A stretch of DNA of 20,170 bases from Peptococcaceae bacterium (GTDB lineage Bacteria; Bacillota; Dehalobacteriia; UBA7702): the NCBI GenBank assembly GCA_019415505.1, contig DXZC01000024.1:1-20170 (forward strand). Direction: 5' to 3'. Position numbers and translations under genes: made by a program. Shown here piece by piece: positions 1 to 8,092 of the stretch (the stretch's first letter is position 1; every line of letters begins with the position of its first letter). The notes beneath the pieces were generated by a model that was not told the origin of the DNA, did no database searches, and was given only the letters and a program-made list of their open reading frames with translations.

Positions 1-97
1 ATATTATATAAGAAAAAAATAGATTTGTCTATGTAATTTTCTGGCCAAAATACGGCCTGGCTGTAGCCTGGCGCATTAAGTAATTTTTCCGGGTAAC

Positions 98-127
98 GCA
101 TATTTAGGCCGGGTAGTCCAGTATGAT
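98..127 (+). promoter_or_regulatory. Candidate sigma-E-like promoter before yqfC
   Basis: GCATATT at 98-104 fits the Bacillus sigma-E -35 consensus KMATATT. About 15 bases on, AGTATGAT (120-127) matches only about half of the -10 consensus CATACAMT. In Bacillus yqfC and yqfD belong to the mother-cell sigma-E regulon, which is the main reason to consider it. TATGAT could instead be a weak sigma-A -10. The rest of 1-154 shows no gene. Confidence 0.25.
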
Positions 128-154
128 AAAGGTAAGGTGGAAAGGAGTGAAATT

Positions 155-439
155 ATGTCCAAAAAAGAATTATTCCGCGCTGCGGTTGCCGATACGTTGG
201 AGCTGCCCGGTGATATTGTGGCTGGGTTACCCCGCCTGGTTATCACAGGCCGGGAAAGTATTCTGCTGGAAAATCACGGCGGTATTGTCCACTATGATGA
301 AGGCCGGCTGGTGGTAAGTTACGCTGGCGGTTATTTAGAGGTTAGAGGCGAAAACCTAGTTTTACCTTTACTGCGCAGCGATATCCTGGCAGTGGAGGGA
401 AATTTGCTTTCCTTAGGTTTTACATCTGGTAGGGAGTGA
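155..439 (+). CDS. yqfC: YqfC family sporulation protein
   Basis: A 94-residue protein, the usual length for the YqfC family. It is assigned from its N-terminus, its length and its position directly before yqfD. The family is small, soluble and associated with sporulation; its biochemical role is not established. The ATG at 155 is chosen because AAAGGAG at 141-147 sits at ideal distance; a GTG at 137 in the same frame lies upstream of that ribosome binding site. The stop is TGA, and only two bases separate it from yqfD, so the two are co-transcribed. The pattern of short beta-strand-like stretches fits a compact all-beta fold, which is inference. Confidence 0.85.
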   Translation: MSKKELFRAAVADTLELPGDIVAGLPRLVITGRESILLENHGGIVHYDEGRLVVSYAGGYLEVRGENLVLPLLRSDILAVEGNLLSLGFTSGRE

Positions 440-441
440 CT

Positions 442-1635
442 ATGGGTATTAATAATTTTATTACTGGTTATGCTGTTATTAATATCAAAGGCGAAAATAT
501 AGAAGCCTTTGCTAACAGCGCTCTGGCGAGGGATATTACTATCAGGGGCTTAAAGCCGGGGGATAATGGTTACCGGGGTACGGTGGATGTGAAAAAATTG
601 GCGGAGTTGAGGTATTTGGCCCACCTCAACGCCGTGTATTTTACCGTGGTGAGCATTGGCGGCATGCCTAAATTTATCCGCTCCCTCAAGGCTTACCGGG
701 TACCTGCCCTTATTTTTGGTCTGACCCTCATCTTTTTAGTGTTTTATTGCCAGTGTATTTTAGGGGTACGGGTAGATACGGACGGCGATATTACCGCCTC
801 GGAGGAGGCCCGAATCTTATCCCTGGCAGAGGATTACGGTATTGCTCCGGGGATTTGGCGCCGCCATATAGACTGGGACGCCGCCGCCCATGCCATAATG
901 TCCCAATACTCTAACTTAGCCTGGGTGGGTTTTGAACGCAGCGGTGTAATTCTCACTGTGGAAATAGTGGCCAAGGATGTTAAGGACCCAGAGGCCGCCG
1001 TCCCAGGCGATGTGGTGGCCAACAAGGATGGGGTGATAAAATCGCTGTTAGTCCTTAATGGCCAGGCTAGGGTAGAGGTGGAAACCCCGGTAAAAAAGGG
1101 CGAGGTAATTATCAGCGGGGAGATATACTATTTGGACCCGGAGGGTAACACGGTCTCAGAACCCTCACAGGTACATGCCAAGGGCTTAGTGGAGGCGGCG
1201 GTGTGGTATACCGGTGAAGCTAGCGTAGCTTTAAAAAGGGTTGAGCCTGTTGCTACCGGACGTAAAAGCCAAACTGTAGTGCTGAACTGGCAGGGACAGG
1301 ATTATATGCTGTGGGGCGGCGAGGACCCCGGTTATGAGGATTGGCAAACAACGGAAAAAACCTTAAAAATATCGGAGAGTTTAAACTTTACCACTTTTCG
1401 CCAGGTGGAAGTAACGCCTAAGGTAGTTGAATCCAGCCAGGAAGAAGCCTTAACCGCCGCGAAAAAACAGGCTTACGCCGCTGCCATTGAGTCCATACCC
1501 AAGAAAGGGGAAATCGTGGATAAACAGGTGGAAATCTTGGACGACGCCGGGGAAAGCGGTAAGGTACGGGTGCGCGTAACTGTGGAAACCAGAGAGAGGA
1601 TAGGCAAATTCCAAGGTTTTACAGGTAATTTTTAA
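442..1635 (+). CDS. yqfD: YqfD family sporulation membrane protein
   Basis: A 397-residue protein, almost the length of Bacillus YqfD. It has an N-terminal soluble segment (about 1-85), one clear transmembrane helix at about 87-105, and a large extracytoplasmic part predicted outside the membrane. The C-terminus (about 330-390) is rich in charged residues and looks like a beta-rich stalk domain. In Bacillus yqfD is a sigma-E-dependent gene; its function is not defined. The ATG at 442 is preferred over a GTG at 436, since that GTG overlaps the ribosome binding site AGGGAG at 431-436. It follows yqfC by two bases. A separate promoter follows the gene, so phoH expression need not depend on it. 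Confidence 0.88.
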   Translation: MGINNFITGYAVINIKGENIEAFANSALARDITIRGLKPGDNGYRGTVDVKKLAELRYLAHLNAVYFTVVSIGGMPKFIRSLKAYRVPALIFGLTLIFLVFYCQCILGVRVDTDGDITASEEARILSLAEDYGIAPGIWRRHIDWDAAAHAIMSQYSNLAWVGFERSGVILTVEIVAKDVKDPEAAVPGDVVANKDGVIKSLLVLNGQARVEVETPVKKGEVIISGEIYYLDPEGNTVSEPSQVHAKGLVEAAVWYTGEASVALKRVEPVATGRKSQTVVLNWQGQDYMLWGGEDPGYEDWQTTEKTLKISESLNFTTFRQVEVTPKVVESSQEEALTAAKKQAYAAAIESIPKKGEIVDKQVEILDDAGESGKVRVRVTVETRERIGKFQGFTGNF

Positions 1636-1642
1636 ATTATTG

Positions 1643-1671
1643 TTGAGAATTTTCCGGAAAGAGGGTATAAT
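1643..1671 (+). promoter_or_regulatory. Sigma-A promoter for phoH and downstream genes
   Basis: TTGAGA (1643-1648) and a perfect TATAAT (1666-1671) are separated by exactly 17 bases, with an AT-rich stretch downstream. It lies just after the yqfD stop and 65 bases before the phoH start. It would give phoH, pgpH, ybeY and later genes vegetative expression independent of yqfCD. Confidence 0.75.
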
Positions 1672-1735
1672 AATATATTGAATTACAAAATGGTAAATTA
1701 GACAATTTATCCCAACTGGAGGCTCCCATTTCTCT

Positions 1736-2698
1736 ATGAAAGAAACTAAAATTTCCTTAGGCGACGATGCTACCGCCGCTGTGGTTTTGGGTCAACGAGA
1801 TGTTAATTTAAATCTGTTGGAACAAAAATTACCAGCCAGTATTATGGTCAGAGGCAATGAGGTGCATATTAACGGCGATTCTGGCCAACAGGCCCAGGCC
1901 CGCCATGTTTTTGAGCACTTAAAAACCTTAGCCGGCGCCCAGGTAGAAATAAATGAAAACGTGATAAATTACGCCATAGCCAGCGCCTCTGAAGGCGGCG
2001 GCCAGGTGGCGCGAACCCTAACTGGCAATGTTTACACCACCCCCCGGGGCAAGCAGATAAAACCGCGGACTATGGGGCAAAAAAAATATGTGGACGCCCT
2101 TAACCGCAACGATATAGTTTTTGCCATTGGCCCTGCCGGTACCGGCAAAACATACTTGGCTGTAGTTATGGCGGTGCTGGCCTTGAAGAAAAAAGAGGTG
2201 CGGCGGATAGTGCTTACCCGTCCCGCTGTGGAGGCCGGGGAAAAGCTGGGTTTTTTACCCGGCGATCTACAGGACAAGGTGGACCCTTATTTGCGCCCCC
2301 TCTACGATGGACTTTATGATATAATGGGGAGCGACGCTGCAGCTAAATTAATGGATAAAGGCATTATTGAGGTAGCGCCTCTCGCCTATATGCGGGGACG
2401 TACCCTTGACGACGCCTTCATCATCTTGGACGAGGCTCAGAATACTACGCCCCAGCAAATGAAGATGTTTCTCACCCGTATAGGTTTTGGTTCCAAGGCG
2501 GTAATTACCGGGGATATAACTCAAATTGATTTGTCTCCGGGGGAAAAATCCGGTTTGGTTCACGCTCAAAAGGTGTTGCATGAGGTACAAGGTATAGAAT
2601 TCTCCTATTTAAGTCATCTTGATGTGGTGCGCCATCCTTTGGTGCAAAAAATCATCAACGCTTACGAGCGGGAGGAAGTAAATGAAAAGACGCAGTAA
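1736..2698 (+). CDS. phoH: PhoH family P-loop ATPase
   Basis: A 320-residue PhoH/YbeZ-type ATPase. An N-terminal KH-like nucleic-acid-binding region (about 15-75) is followed by the ATPase domain, with Walker A GPAGTGKT at 132-139 and Walker B IILDEAQN at 229-236. The C-terminus ends in the family's SHLDVVRHPLVQ segment. PhoH-type proteins are linked to RNA metabolism and are typically encoded next to ybeY, as here with pgpH in between. GGAGG at 1718-1722 is 13 bases from the ATG, rather far, which may mean modest translation. The last 17 bases overlap the start of pgpH. Family assignment is firm; the cellular substrate is not known. Confidence 0.95.
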   Translation: MKETKISLGDDATAAVVLGQRDVNLNLLEQKLPASIMVRGNEVHINGDSGQQAQARHVFEHLKTLAGAQVEINENVINYAIASASEGGGQVARTLTGNVYTTPRGKQIKPRTMGQKKYVDALNRNDIVFAIGPAGTGKTYLAVVMAVLALKKKEVRRIVLTRPAVEAGEKLGFLPGDLQDKVDPYLRPLYDGLYDIMGSDAAAKLMDKGIIEVAPLAYMRGRTLDDAFIILDEAQNTTPQQMKMFLTRIGFGSKAVITGDITQIDLSPGEKSGLVHAQKVLHEVQGIEFSYLSHLDVVRHPLVQKIINAYEREEVNEKTQ

Positions 2699-5111
2699 TT
2701 CCCTGTTGTCCCGAAGTAAGGTTATATCAAAAAAGGACGCGGCTAGGCTAAAAAAGGATTATGTCTGGCTATGGTGGCTGGCCATGGTGGTATTTACCGC
2801 CTTTATTCTTATGGTACCCGCTTTTGGCAGCGGCGACAGCTATGAAGTAGGGGAAATATGTGATAATACCATCTATTATGAAGGCAACACTATTTCCTAT
2901 ATGAGCGAAGTTAAATACCAACAGGCCAAAGAAGCGGTAGAAGAACAAGTAAGCCGAGTTTATGTCCTGGATGAAAACAAGCTGCCGGAAGCTAAGAATA
3001 AGATCTCCGCTGCCGCTAATGGTATAATTGACATAAAAAACAATGAATCCGAGGATCATACCGAATTATACAAAAGCTTTTTAGGGGATAACTATAGCCA
3101 AGAGCTGGCGGATGATTTGGAGAACCTGGATGTTTCCCGCCTTAGTGAACTGGCTTTGGCGGCTAATTCTTTCCTGGACAAGTATTACGCCACCGGCGTT
3201 AAAGAAAGCGATATGACCGTGTTCCTCGATGAGATAAACAGTTTGATTGAGGAAGGGGAATACAGTGAAGCTGAAAGGGCGGTTCTGCATTATTTTATTA
3301 ATGTCGCCCAGCTCACGCCTAATAATATTTATGATAGTAAAGCCACAGAGGCTATTATTGCCGCTCGGCAAGGCGAGCTGAACCCCATAGAAGTAACGGT
3401 GCGGCCCGGTCAAATTGTGGTGCAAAGGGGTACGGCAATTACCGAGGAACAAGTTGAAATGCTGGACAAGACCGGTCTTTTGACTGTAAGTAAGAGTAAG
3501 CTCTATTATCCTGGTATAGTCATACTCACTGTTATGCTGTATTTCCTAATGTACATTTATACCCGCCGTTTTTTCCCTGATTATGCCTATGATAAGCAGG
3601 GTGTACGGCTGTTGGCGACCTTTATGGTGTTCTTCCTTCTGGTTTGCCAGGGCATTATGATGTTTACCTCCAGTATGACAGGTCTGCTATACAGCGTATT
3701 GGGTTATCTCTTACCCTTGCCGGCTTTGGCCATACTTTTTGCTACCCTAACTAACCAGCGGTTTTCCTATTTTATTGTAGTTGTAACCTCTATATTTGTC
3801 TTTATACTCAGCTTAAATCAGCCCGCTTATGGCGTGGTAGCTTTGGTCAGCTCCCTTTACACTGTCCATATTGTGGGACGAATACGCGAACGCTACCAGC
3901 TCATTACCTTTGGTTTTTATATAGGGCTTTTTAATGTTATCAGCATTGTCGGCCTGGGTTTTGTCGGCGGACAAAATACAACCACTTTGATTGTGGGCGC
4001 GGTGGTAGGTATGCTATCCGGCTTTTTCTCCTCTTTACTGGCTTTAGGGGTGTTGCCTTTAGCGGAAACATTCTTTAAGGCTACCACTCCCATGAAGCTG
4101 TTGGAGTTGGCTAATCCCGGCCACCCTTTAATAAAACGGTTAATGACCGAAGCGCCGGGCACATACTACCACAGTGTGCTGGTTGGTAATTTGGCGGAGG
4201 TTGCCGCCGACGCCATAGGGGCTGATTCTAACCTGGTGCGGGTGGCTTCTTATTTCCATGATGTGGGTAAGCTGGAGCGGCCTAAATACTTTGTGGAGAA
4301 TCAGGAGCCAAACATGAATCCCCATGAAAAGCTCAACCCTTCCTTGAGTACGTTAATCATTATTTCCCACGTTAAAGACGGTGTGGAGATGGCGGAGGAT
4401 TACGCCCTCCCCCAAAGTGTGATCAATATTATTAATGAGCATCATGGCAACAGTGTGGTACAATACTTCTACCATAAGGCTAAGGCCAACGCCCACGGTG
4501 AGGACGTTAATATTGACGATTTTCGCTATCCTAATCCCAAGCCCCAATCTAAGGAAAGCGCTGTCGTTATGATGGCCGATAGCGTACAGGCAGCCTTGCA
4601 AAGCGTGACGCTGCACTCTAAGGGAGAGATGAAGGCAAAAATTCACGACATAATCCAGGGCCAGCTGGCGGCAGGACAGTTTGAAGAATGCGACCTAACC
4701 TTTAGGGACTTACATAAGGTCCAGGAAGCCTTTTACTCAGTGCTGAGCGGTCTTTCCCACTACCGCATTGAGTATCCCAGTATGTCTGATTTAGATAAAA
4801 AACAACTGGTTAAGGAATTGGCGGCGAAAAAGAAAATTGCCCCCGATGAAGTGGAGGCTTTGGTTAAGGAAACCCCGGCAACCGACTGGATTAGCCCCGA
4901 GGTGGGTATTGCTGTGGAAATGGACGCCCCCAAGGGCGAAAAGGCGTTTACCGGTATCAGTATAGATGCTATTAGTAAAGCTAATTCTTTAATAGATAAA
5001 AATTTCAGCGAAATAGTTAAGGAGCAACAGGAGATTACTTCGGAAATAAAAGAGGACGCTATTAAAGAGACTAGGGAGACTGGCGAAAATGAAGATAGAG
5101 ATACGCAGTAA
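2682..5111 (+). CDS. pgpH: 7TM-HD cyclic-di-AMP phosphodiesterase PgpH
   Basis: An 809-residue membrane HD hydrolase of the PgpH (YqfF) family, which cleaves c-di-AMP to pApA. In order: one N-terminal transmembrane helix (about 28-48), an extracellular 7TMR-HDED domain (about 50-265), a seven-helix membrane bundle (about 280-460), and a cytoplasmic HD domain with His497 and the metal-binding pair His526-Asp527 in SYFHDVGK. The ATG at 2682 has GGAGG at 2671-2675 and lies inside the end of phoH. The protein is about 100 residues longer than Bacillus PgpH; the excess is a charged, Lys/Glu-rich tail after about residue 700 of unknown role. The matching synthase gene, cdaA, is also in this window. 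The gene overlaps ybeY by 23 bases. Confidence 0.95.
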   Translation: MKRRSNSLLSRSKVISKKDAARLKKDYVWLWWLAMVVFTAFILMVPAFGSGDSYEVGEICDNTIYYEGNTISYMSEVKYQQAKEAVEEQVSRVYVLDENKLPEAKNKISAAANGIIDIKNNESEDHTELYKSFLGDNYSQELADDLENLDVSRLSELALAANSFLDKYYATGVKESDMTVFLDEINSLIEEGEYSEAERAVLHYFINVAQLTPNNIYDSKATEAIIAARQGELNPIEVTVRPGQIVVQRGTAITEEQVEMLDKTGLLTVSKSKLYYPGIVILTVMLYFLMYIYTRRFFPDYAYDKQGVRLLATFMVFFLLVCQGIMMFTSSMTGLLYSVLGYLLPLPALAILFATLTNQRFSYFIVVVTSIFVFILSLNQPAYGVVALVSSLYTVHIVGRIRERYQLITFGFYIGLFNVISIVGLGFVGGQNTTTLIVGAVVGMLSGFFSSLLALGVLPLAETFFKATTPMKLLELANPGHPLIKRLMTEAPGTYYHSVLVGNLAEVAADAIGADSNLVRVASYFHDVGKLERPKYFVENQEPNMNPHEKLNPSLSTLIIISHVKDGVEMAEDYALPQSVINIINEHHGNSVVQYFYHKAKANAHGEDVNIDDFRYPNPKPQSKESAVVMMADSVQAALQSVTLHSKGEMKAKIHDIIQGQLAAGQFEECDLTFRDLHKVQEAFYSVLSGLSHYRIEYPSMSDLDKKQLVKELAAKKKIAPDEVEALVKETPATDWISPEVGIAVEMDAPKGEKAFTGISIDAISKANSLIDKNFSEIVKEQQEITSEIKEDAIKETRETGENEDRDTQ

Positions 5112-5562
5112 TTTAGCTAATTTTCAGTTAAGTTATGGGGATATGGACCTTCTGGCTCAGGTCTTAAAAAGCGCGGCCCGCAGTGAGGGCAAGTCCCAAG
5201 GCACTGAGGTTTCCCTGTTATTTACTGATGACATTACTATCAGAAAATACAATAAAAAGTACCGGGGGCTTGATAAAGCTACCGATGTGCTTTCTTTCCC
5301 CCTGTTTGAAAAAGGCGAGGCGGTTAAATTCCCCGCCTTACCCGGTATGTCTAGGGTATCTTTGGGAGATATTATAATATCTTTAGAGCGCTGCGAAGAA
5401 CAAGCCCAGGAATATGCACATAGCTTCCAGCGAGAGCTTTGCTTTTTAGGGCTGCATGGTTTTTTGCATCTCTTAGGCTATGACCATGTCCTGCCGGAGG
5501 AGGCTGAAATCATGGAAGGGCTGGCGGAAAAATACTTGAACTCAATGGGGGTAGGGCGATGA
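5089..5562 (+). CDS. ybeY: Endoribonuclease / rRNA maturation factor YbeY
   Basis: A 157-residue YbeY/UPF0054 metalloprotein. The zinc-binding motif HGFLHLLGYDH is intact, with His123, His127 and His133. The conserved TDVLSFP block is at 65-71 and GDI at 93-95. The family acts in 16S rRNA maturation and ribosome quality control as a metal-dependent RNase. AGGGAG at 5073-5078 lies 10 bases before the ATG at 5089, inside the pgpH coding region; translation is likely coupled. The stop overlaps the dgkA start (ATGA). Confidence 0.96.
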   Translation: MKIEIRSNLANFQLSYGDMDLLAQVLKSAARSEGKSQGTEVSLLFTDDITIRKYNKKYRGLDKATDVLSFPLFEKGEAVKFPALPGMSRVSLGDIIISLERCEEQAQEYAHSFQRELCFLGLHGFLHLLGYDHVLPEEAEIMEGLAEKYLNSMGVGR

Positions 5563-5927
5563 GAAAGACCAAAAACCTGGCTGAGAGCTTTTATCATGCC
5601 GGAGAGGGCCTCATTCATTGCTTGAAGCACGAGCGAAATATCCGCATCCATTTGACAATGGGCGTTATAGCCTTGATTCTAGGCTTCTGCTTGGGGATAA
5701 ATCACTATGAATTTTTAGTTTTATTGCTCTTAATCGGCGCTGTGATTGTCAGCGAAATGATTAACACAGCCATTGAAAACGTGGTGGATTTAGTGACCTC
5801 GGAGTTTCATCCCTTGGCCAAAATAGTCAAGGATATCACCGCCGGCGCTGTGATGTTTTCCTGTATCATAGCGGTGTGCATTGGTTTAATTATCTTTATT
5901 CCTCATATTGTGGAATTATTTACCTAA
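5559..5927 (+). CDS. dgkA: Undecaprenol / diacylglycerol kinase family protein
   Basis: A 122-residue integral membrane kinase of the DgkA family. In Gram-positive bacteria this type mainly phosphorylates undecaprenol, feeding the lipid carrier pool for cell wall synthesis. Visible are the conserved SEMINTAIENVVD motif (Glu66, Asn69, Glu73, Asp77) and KDITAGAV (91-98), with three membrane helices at about 33-48, 52-70 and 97-118. It starts within the ybeY stop (4-base overlap). The order ybeY-dgkA is typical; the cytidine deaminase gene cdd that often follows is absent and a lipoprotein gene takes its place. Confidence 0.93.
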   Translation: MRKTKNLAESFYHAGEGLIHCLKHERNIRIHLTMGVIALILGFCLGINHYEFLVLLLLIGAVIVSEMINTAIENVVDLVTSEFHPLAKIVKDITAGAVMFSCIIAVCIGLIIFIPHIVELFT

Positions 5928-5961
5928 AGATAGATAAACTAAGGAAAAAGGAGTGAAAAAA

Positions 5962-7032
5962 ATGAAAAAAAGCGCCAGAGTTTTACTGTTACTGGGTTTA
6001 CTGGTTCTGACCTCGACCCTGATGTTAACCGGTTGCGGCAAGAGCGACGGTGACGCTACAGAGCCGTCCCCTGAGGCGGTGGAGGAAACTATCTACTGTC
6101 CCCTCGACCATGAAGAATTAAGCGCCCTGCCGGAGAGGGTTTTTGCGGTATCCATTGACAATGGGGCCAAATCTGAGCCACAGTCCGGACTCAGTATTGC
6201 TGATACTGTTTTTGAGCTGCCGGTTGAGGGCGGTATTACCCGGTTTTTAGCGGTGTTTTACCATAATCAGCTTGATACTATTGGCCCAGTACGCAGCGCC
6301 AGGCATTATTATATAGATTTAGTTCAGTCCTTTAACGGTATTTATGTCCATTGCGGCGGCAGCTATATCGCGAAGGAAGCCCTGTCCGCCGGCGCTGTGG
6401 CGGATATTGATGAAATGGCCTATGGCTCCGAGTTTTGGCGTGATGATAAGCGTCAGAAGCCGACAAACCTTTATACGTCTTGGGAAAACCTCAATGGTAT
6501 AGCGGAAAGCAAAGATATGCCTTTAGCTGGCGATATAAGCGGTTTTACCTTCTATGAGGACGATGAGTCGCAAGGGTTAAGCCAGGGTGACGTTACCACC
6601 ATTGATATACCCTATACCTACAAGCCCGTATCATATACTTGGGACGCCAAAAGTGGCAGTTATTTGCGGTTTTCCAATGGTTCACCCCATATGGACGCCG
6701 CTAACGATACGCAAATATTTGCGGATAATGTTGTGGTTTTACGCAATGCTATTTCTGTGATTGACCCTAACAGCGGTATTTTAGATATGAGTTTTGTCGC
6801 TAACAGCGGTAGCGGCATATTATTCCAGAAGGGCAACGCCACACCCATTACCTGGTCCATGGGGCAAGAGTATTCGCCTCTGGTTTTAACCTTGGAGGAC
6901 GGTACTGAGGCCAAGCTGGCGCCGGGCAAAACCATATTCCAGGTAGTTGATGAGGATATGGCGGTTGATTATGGCGGCGCAGCTCCTGCTGAAGGTGACG
7001 CCCCAGATGAAGGCAACAACAGCCAGGAGTAA
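5962..7032 (+). CDS. yerB: YerB-like DUF3048 lipoprotein
   Basis: A 356-residue secreted lipoprotein. Residues 1-24 form a signal peptide with basic start, hydrophobic core and lipobox LTGC, so Cys25 is the predicted lipidation site. The mature part carries the two-part DUF3048 fold of the YerB family: an N-terminal domain around SARHYYIDLVQSFNGIYVHC and a C-terminal domain starting near the YLRFSNGSPH segment. The last 20 residues are acidic and low in complexity. Function of the family is unknown; it acts outside the membrane. The ATG at 5962 has AAGGAG at 5948-5953; a GTG at 5953 overlaps that site and is rejected. Its place between dgkA and era is unusual. Confidence 0.9.
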   Translation: MKKSARVLLLLGLLVLTSTLMLTGCGKSDGDATEPSPEAVEETIYCPLDHEELSALPERVFAVSIDNGAKSEPQSGLSIADTVFELPVEGGITRFLAVFYHNQLDTIGPVRSARHYYIDLVQSFNGIYVHCGGSYIAKEALSAGAVADIDEMAYGSEFWRDDKRQKPTNLYTSWENLNGIAESKDMPLAGDISGFTFYEDDESQGLSQGDVTTIDIPYTYKPVSYTWDAKSGSYLRFSNGSPHMDAANDTQIFADNVVVLRNAISVIDPNSGILDMSFVANSGSGILFQKGNATPITWSMGQEYSPLVLTLEDGTEAKLAPGKTIFQVVDEDMAVDYGGAAPAEGDAPDEGNNSQE

Positions 7033-7064
7033 GAGAAAGAGGATAAGGGGACATTATTAACGAT

Positions 7065-7967
7065 ATGGAAAAATTCCGTTCGGGCTTTGTGACAATAATT
7101 GGCCGGCCTAACGCCGGTAAAAGTACCTTGATGAACACCGTATTGGGGCAGAAAATTGCCATTGTATCAAATAAGCCCCAGACCACGCAAAATAAAATAC
7201 GGGGATTTTATACCTCCGATAGCGCTCAGATTATTTTTATCGATACCCCCGGTATTCACAAGCCCAAGCATAAGCTGGGAGAATTTATGGTGGAATCGGC
7301 TAAAAGCGCTCTAGGCGGAGTGGACGTAATATTTTATATAGTGGACGCTGGGGAGAAATTTGGCGGCGGCGAGGAGTACATCATAAAAACCCTGCCCAGT
7401 GACGCGCCGGTTTTTTTGCTGCTCAATAAAATAGATCTTTTGACTCAGGCTGAGCTTTTTCAGTTGGTGGATTTTTATAAGGATAAATTTGACTTTGCTG
7501 AAATAGTCCCCATTTCCGCCCTTAAAAGTACCAATGTGGAGCGGCTTTTGGACACGGTTATAAAATACTTGCCAGAGGGTCCCTGCTATTATCCTGACGA
7601 TATGGTGACGGATCAGCCGGAACGGGCAATAATGGCGGAAATTATTCGGGAAAAGGTTTTAGAACTCACTGAGGACGAGGTGCCCCACGCTGTGGCTGTA
7701 GAAATGCAGGAAGTAAAAGAGCGGCCAGGGGGTAAGGTATATGCCAATGCTACCATTTATGTGGAGCGGGAATCGCAAAAGGGCATTATTATTGGCAAAA
7801 ACGGCGTTAAATTAAAGGAAATAGGCCGTCGCGCCCGGCTGGAGATGGAAAGGGCCTTGGGCTCCTCCTTTTATTTGGAGCTTTGGGTTAAAGTGAAAAA
7901 AGATTGGCGCAATAAAGAAATTTATTTGCGGAATTTTGGTTTTGATAAACGGCAAATAGAGGATTAA
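7065..7967 (+). CDS. era: GTPase Era
   Basis: A 300-residue Era GTPase, the family's normal length. G1 is GRPNAGKST (13-21), G3 is DTPG (60-63), G4 is NKID (121-124) and G5 is SAL (151-153). A C-terminal KH domain with the core IIIGKNG follows at about 235-275. Era binds the 3' end of 16S rRNA during small-subunit assembly. AAGGGG at 7045-7050 lies 14 bases before the ATG at 7065, a long spacing, and no better start is seen. It lies 32 bases downstream of the lipoprotein gene on the same strand, so probably the same transcript. Confidence 0.97.
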   Translation: MEKFRSGFVTIIGRPNAGKSTLMNTVLGQKIAIVSNKPQTTQNKIRGFYTSDSAQIIFIDTPGIHKPKHKLGEFMVESAKSALGGVDVIFYIVDAGEKFGGGEEYIIKTLPSDAPVFLLLNKIDLLTQAELFQLVDFYKDKFDFAEIVPISALKSTNVERLLDTVIKYLPEGPCYYPDDMVTDQPERAIMAEIIREKVLELTEDEVPHAVAVEMQEVKERPGGKVYANATIYVERESQKGIIIGKNGVKLKEIGRRARLEMERALGSSFYLELWVKVKKDWRNKEIYLRNFGFDKRQIED

Positions 7968-8005
7968 AGCTGTTAACTGAATGTTTGAGTAAGGAAGGTG
8001 AGATA

Positions 8006-8080
8006 ATGGACGGCGTCCCTCGATGGTGCAAGAGCGTAAATACAGTAGAAGAAAATACGGGGGACCTGCGCCCCCGTTAA
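8006..8080 (+). CDS. Putative 24-codon leader peptide before mgtE
   Basis: A short frame with a strong ribosome binding site (AAGGAAGGTGAG, 7991-8002) directly upstream of the ATG at 8006, ending TAA at 8078-8080, 12 bases before the mgtE start. It has Pro at position 5, Glu-Glu at 16-17, an Asp at 20 and ends Leu-Arg-Pro-Arg. Its last seven codons lie within a hairpin that competes with a second one covering the mgtE Shine-Dalgarno sequence. By analogy with leader peptides of enterobacterial Mg2+ transporter genes, a sensing role is possible, but this is inference. An alternative is a decayed copy of yqzL, a small gene that follows era in many Firmicutes; the tail Thr-Gly-Asp-Leu-Arg faintly recalls that family. 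Confidence 0.5.
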   Translation: MDGVPRWCKSVNTVEENTGDLRPR

Positions 8081-8087
8081 AAGGGGG
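8057..8087 (+). promoter_or_regulatory. Two mutually exclusive hairpins at the mgtE ribosome binding site
   Basis: ACGGGGG (8057-8063) can pair perfectly with CCCCCGT (8071-8077), loop of seven. The same CCCCC (8071-8075) can instead pair with GGGGG (8083-8087), again with a seven-base loop; those G's are the mgtE Shine-Dalgarno sequence. Both cannot form at once. There is no U tract, so a terminator role is unlikely. The geometry fits translational control, dependent on ribosome position on the leader frame. Confidence 0.5.
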
Positions 8088-8092
8088 TTATT

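Noticed and set aside
2680..5112. Similar sequence ACGCAGTAATT at both the phoH/pgpH and pgpH/ybeY overlaps
   Set aside because: Short and explained by coincidence of start and stop overlap; no further similarity around it.
7968..8092. M-box magnesium riboswitch before mgtE
   Set aside because: Only 125 bases are available, mostly occupied by the leader frame, and the multi-helix M-box core is not seen.
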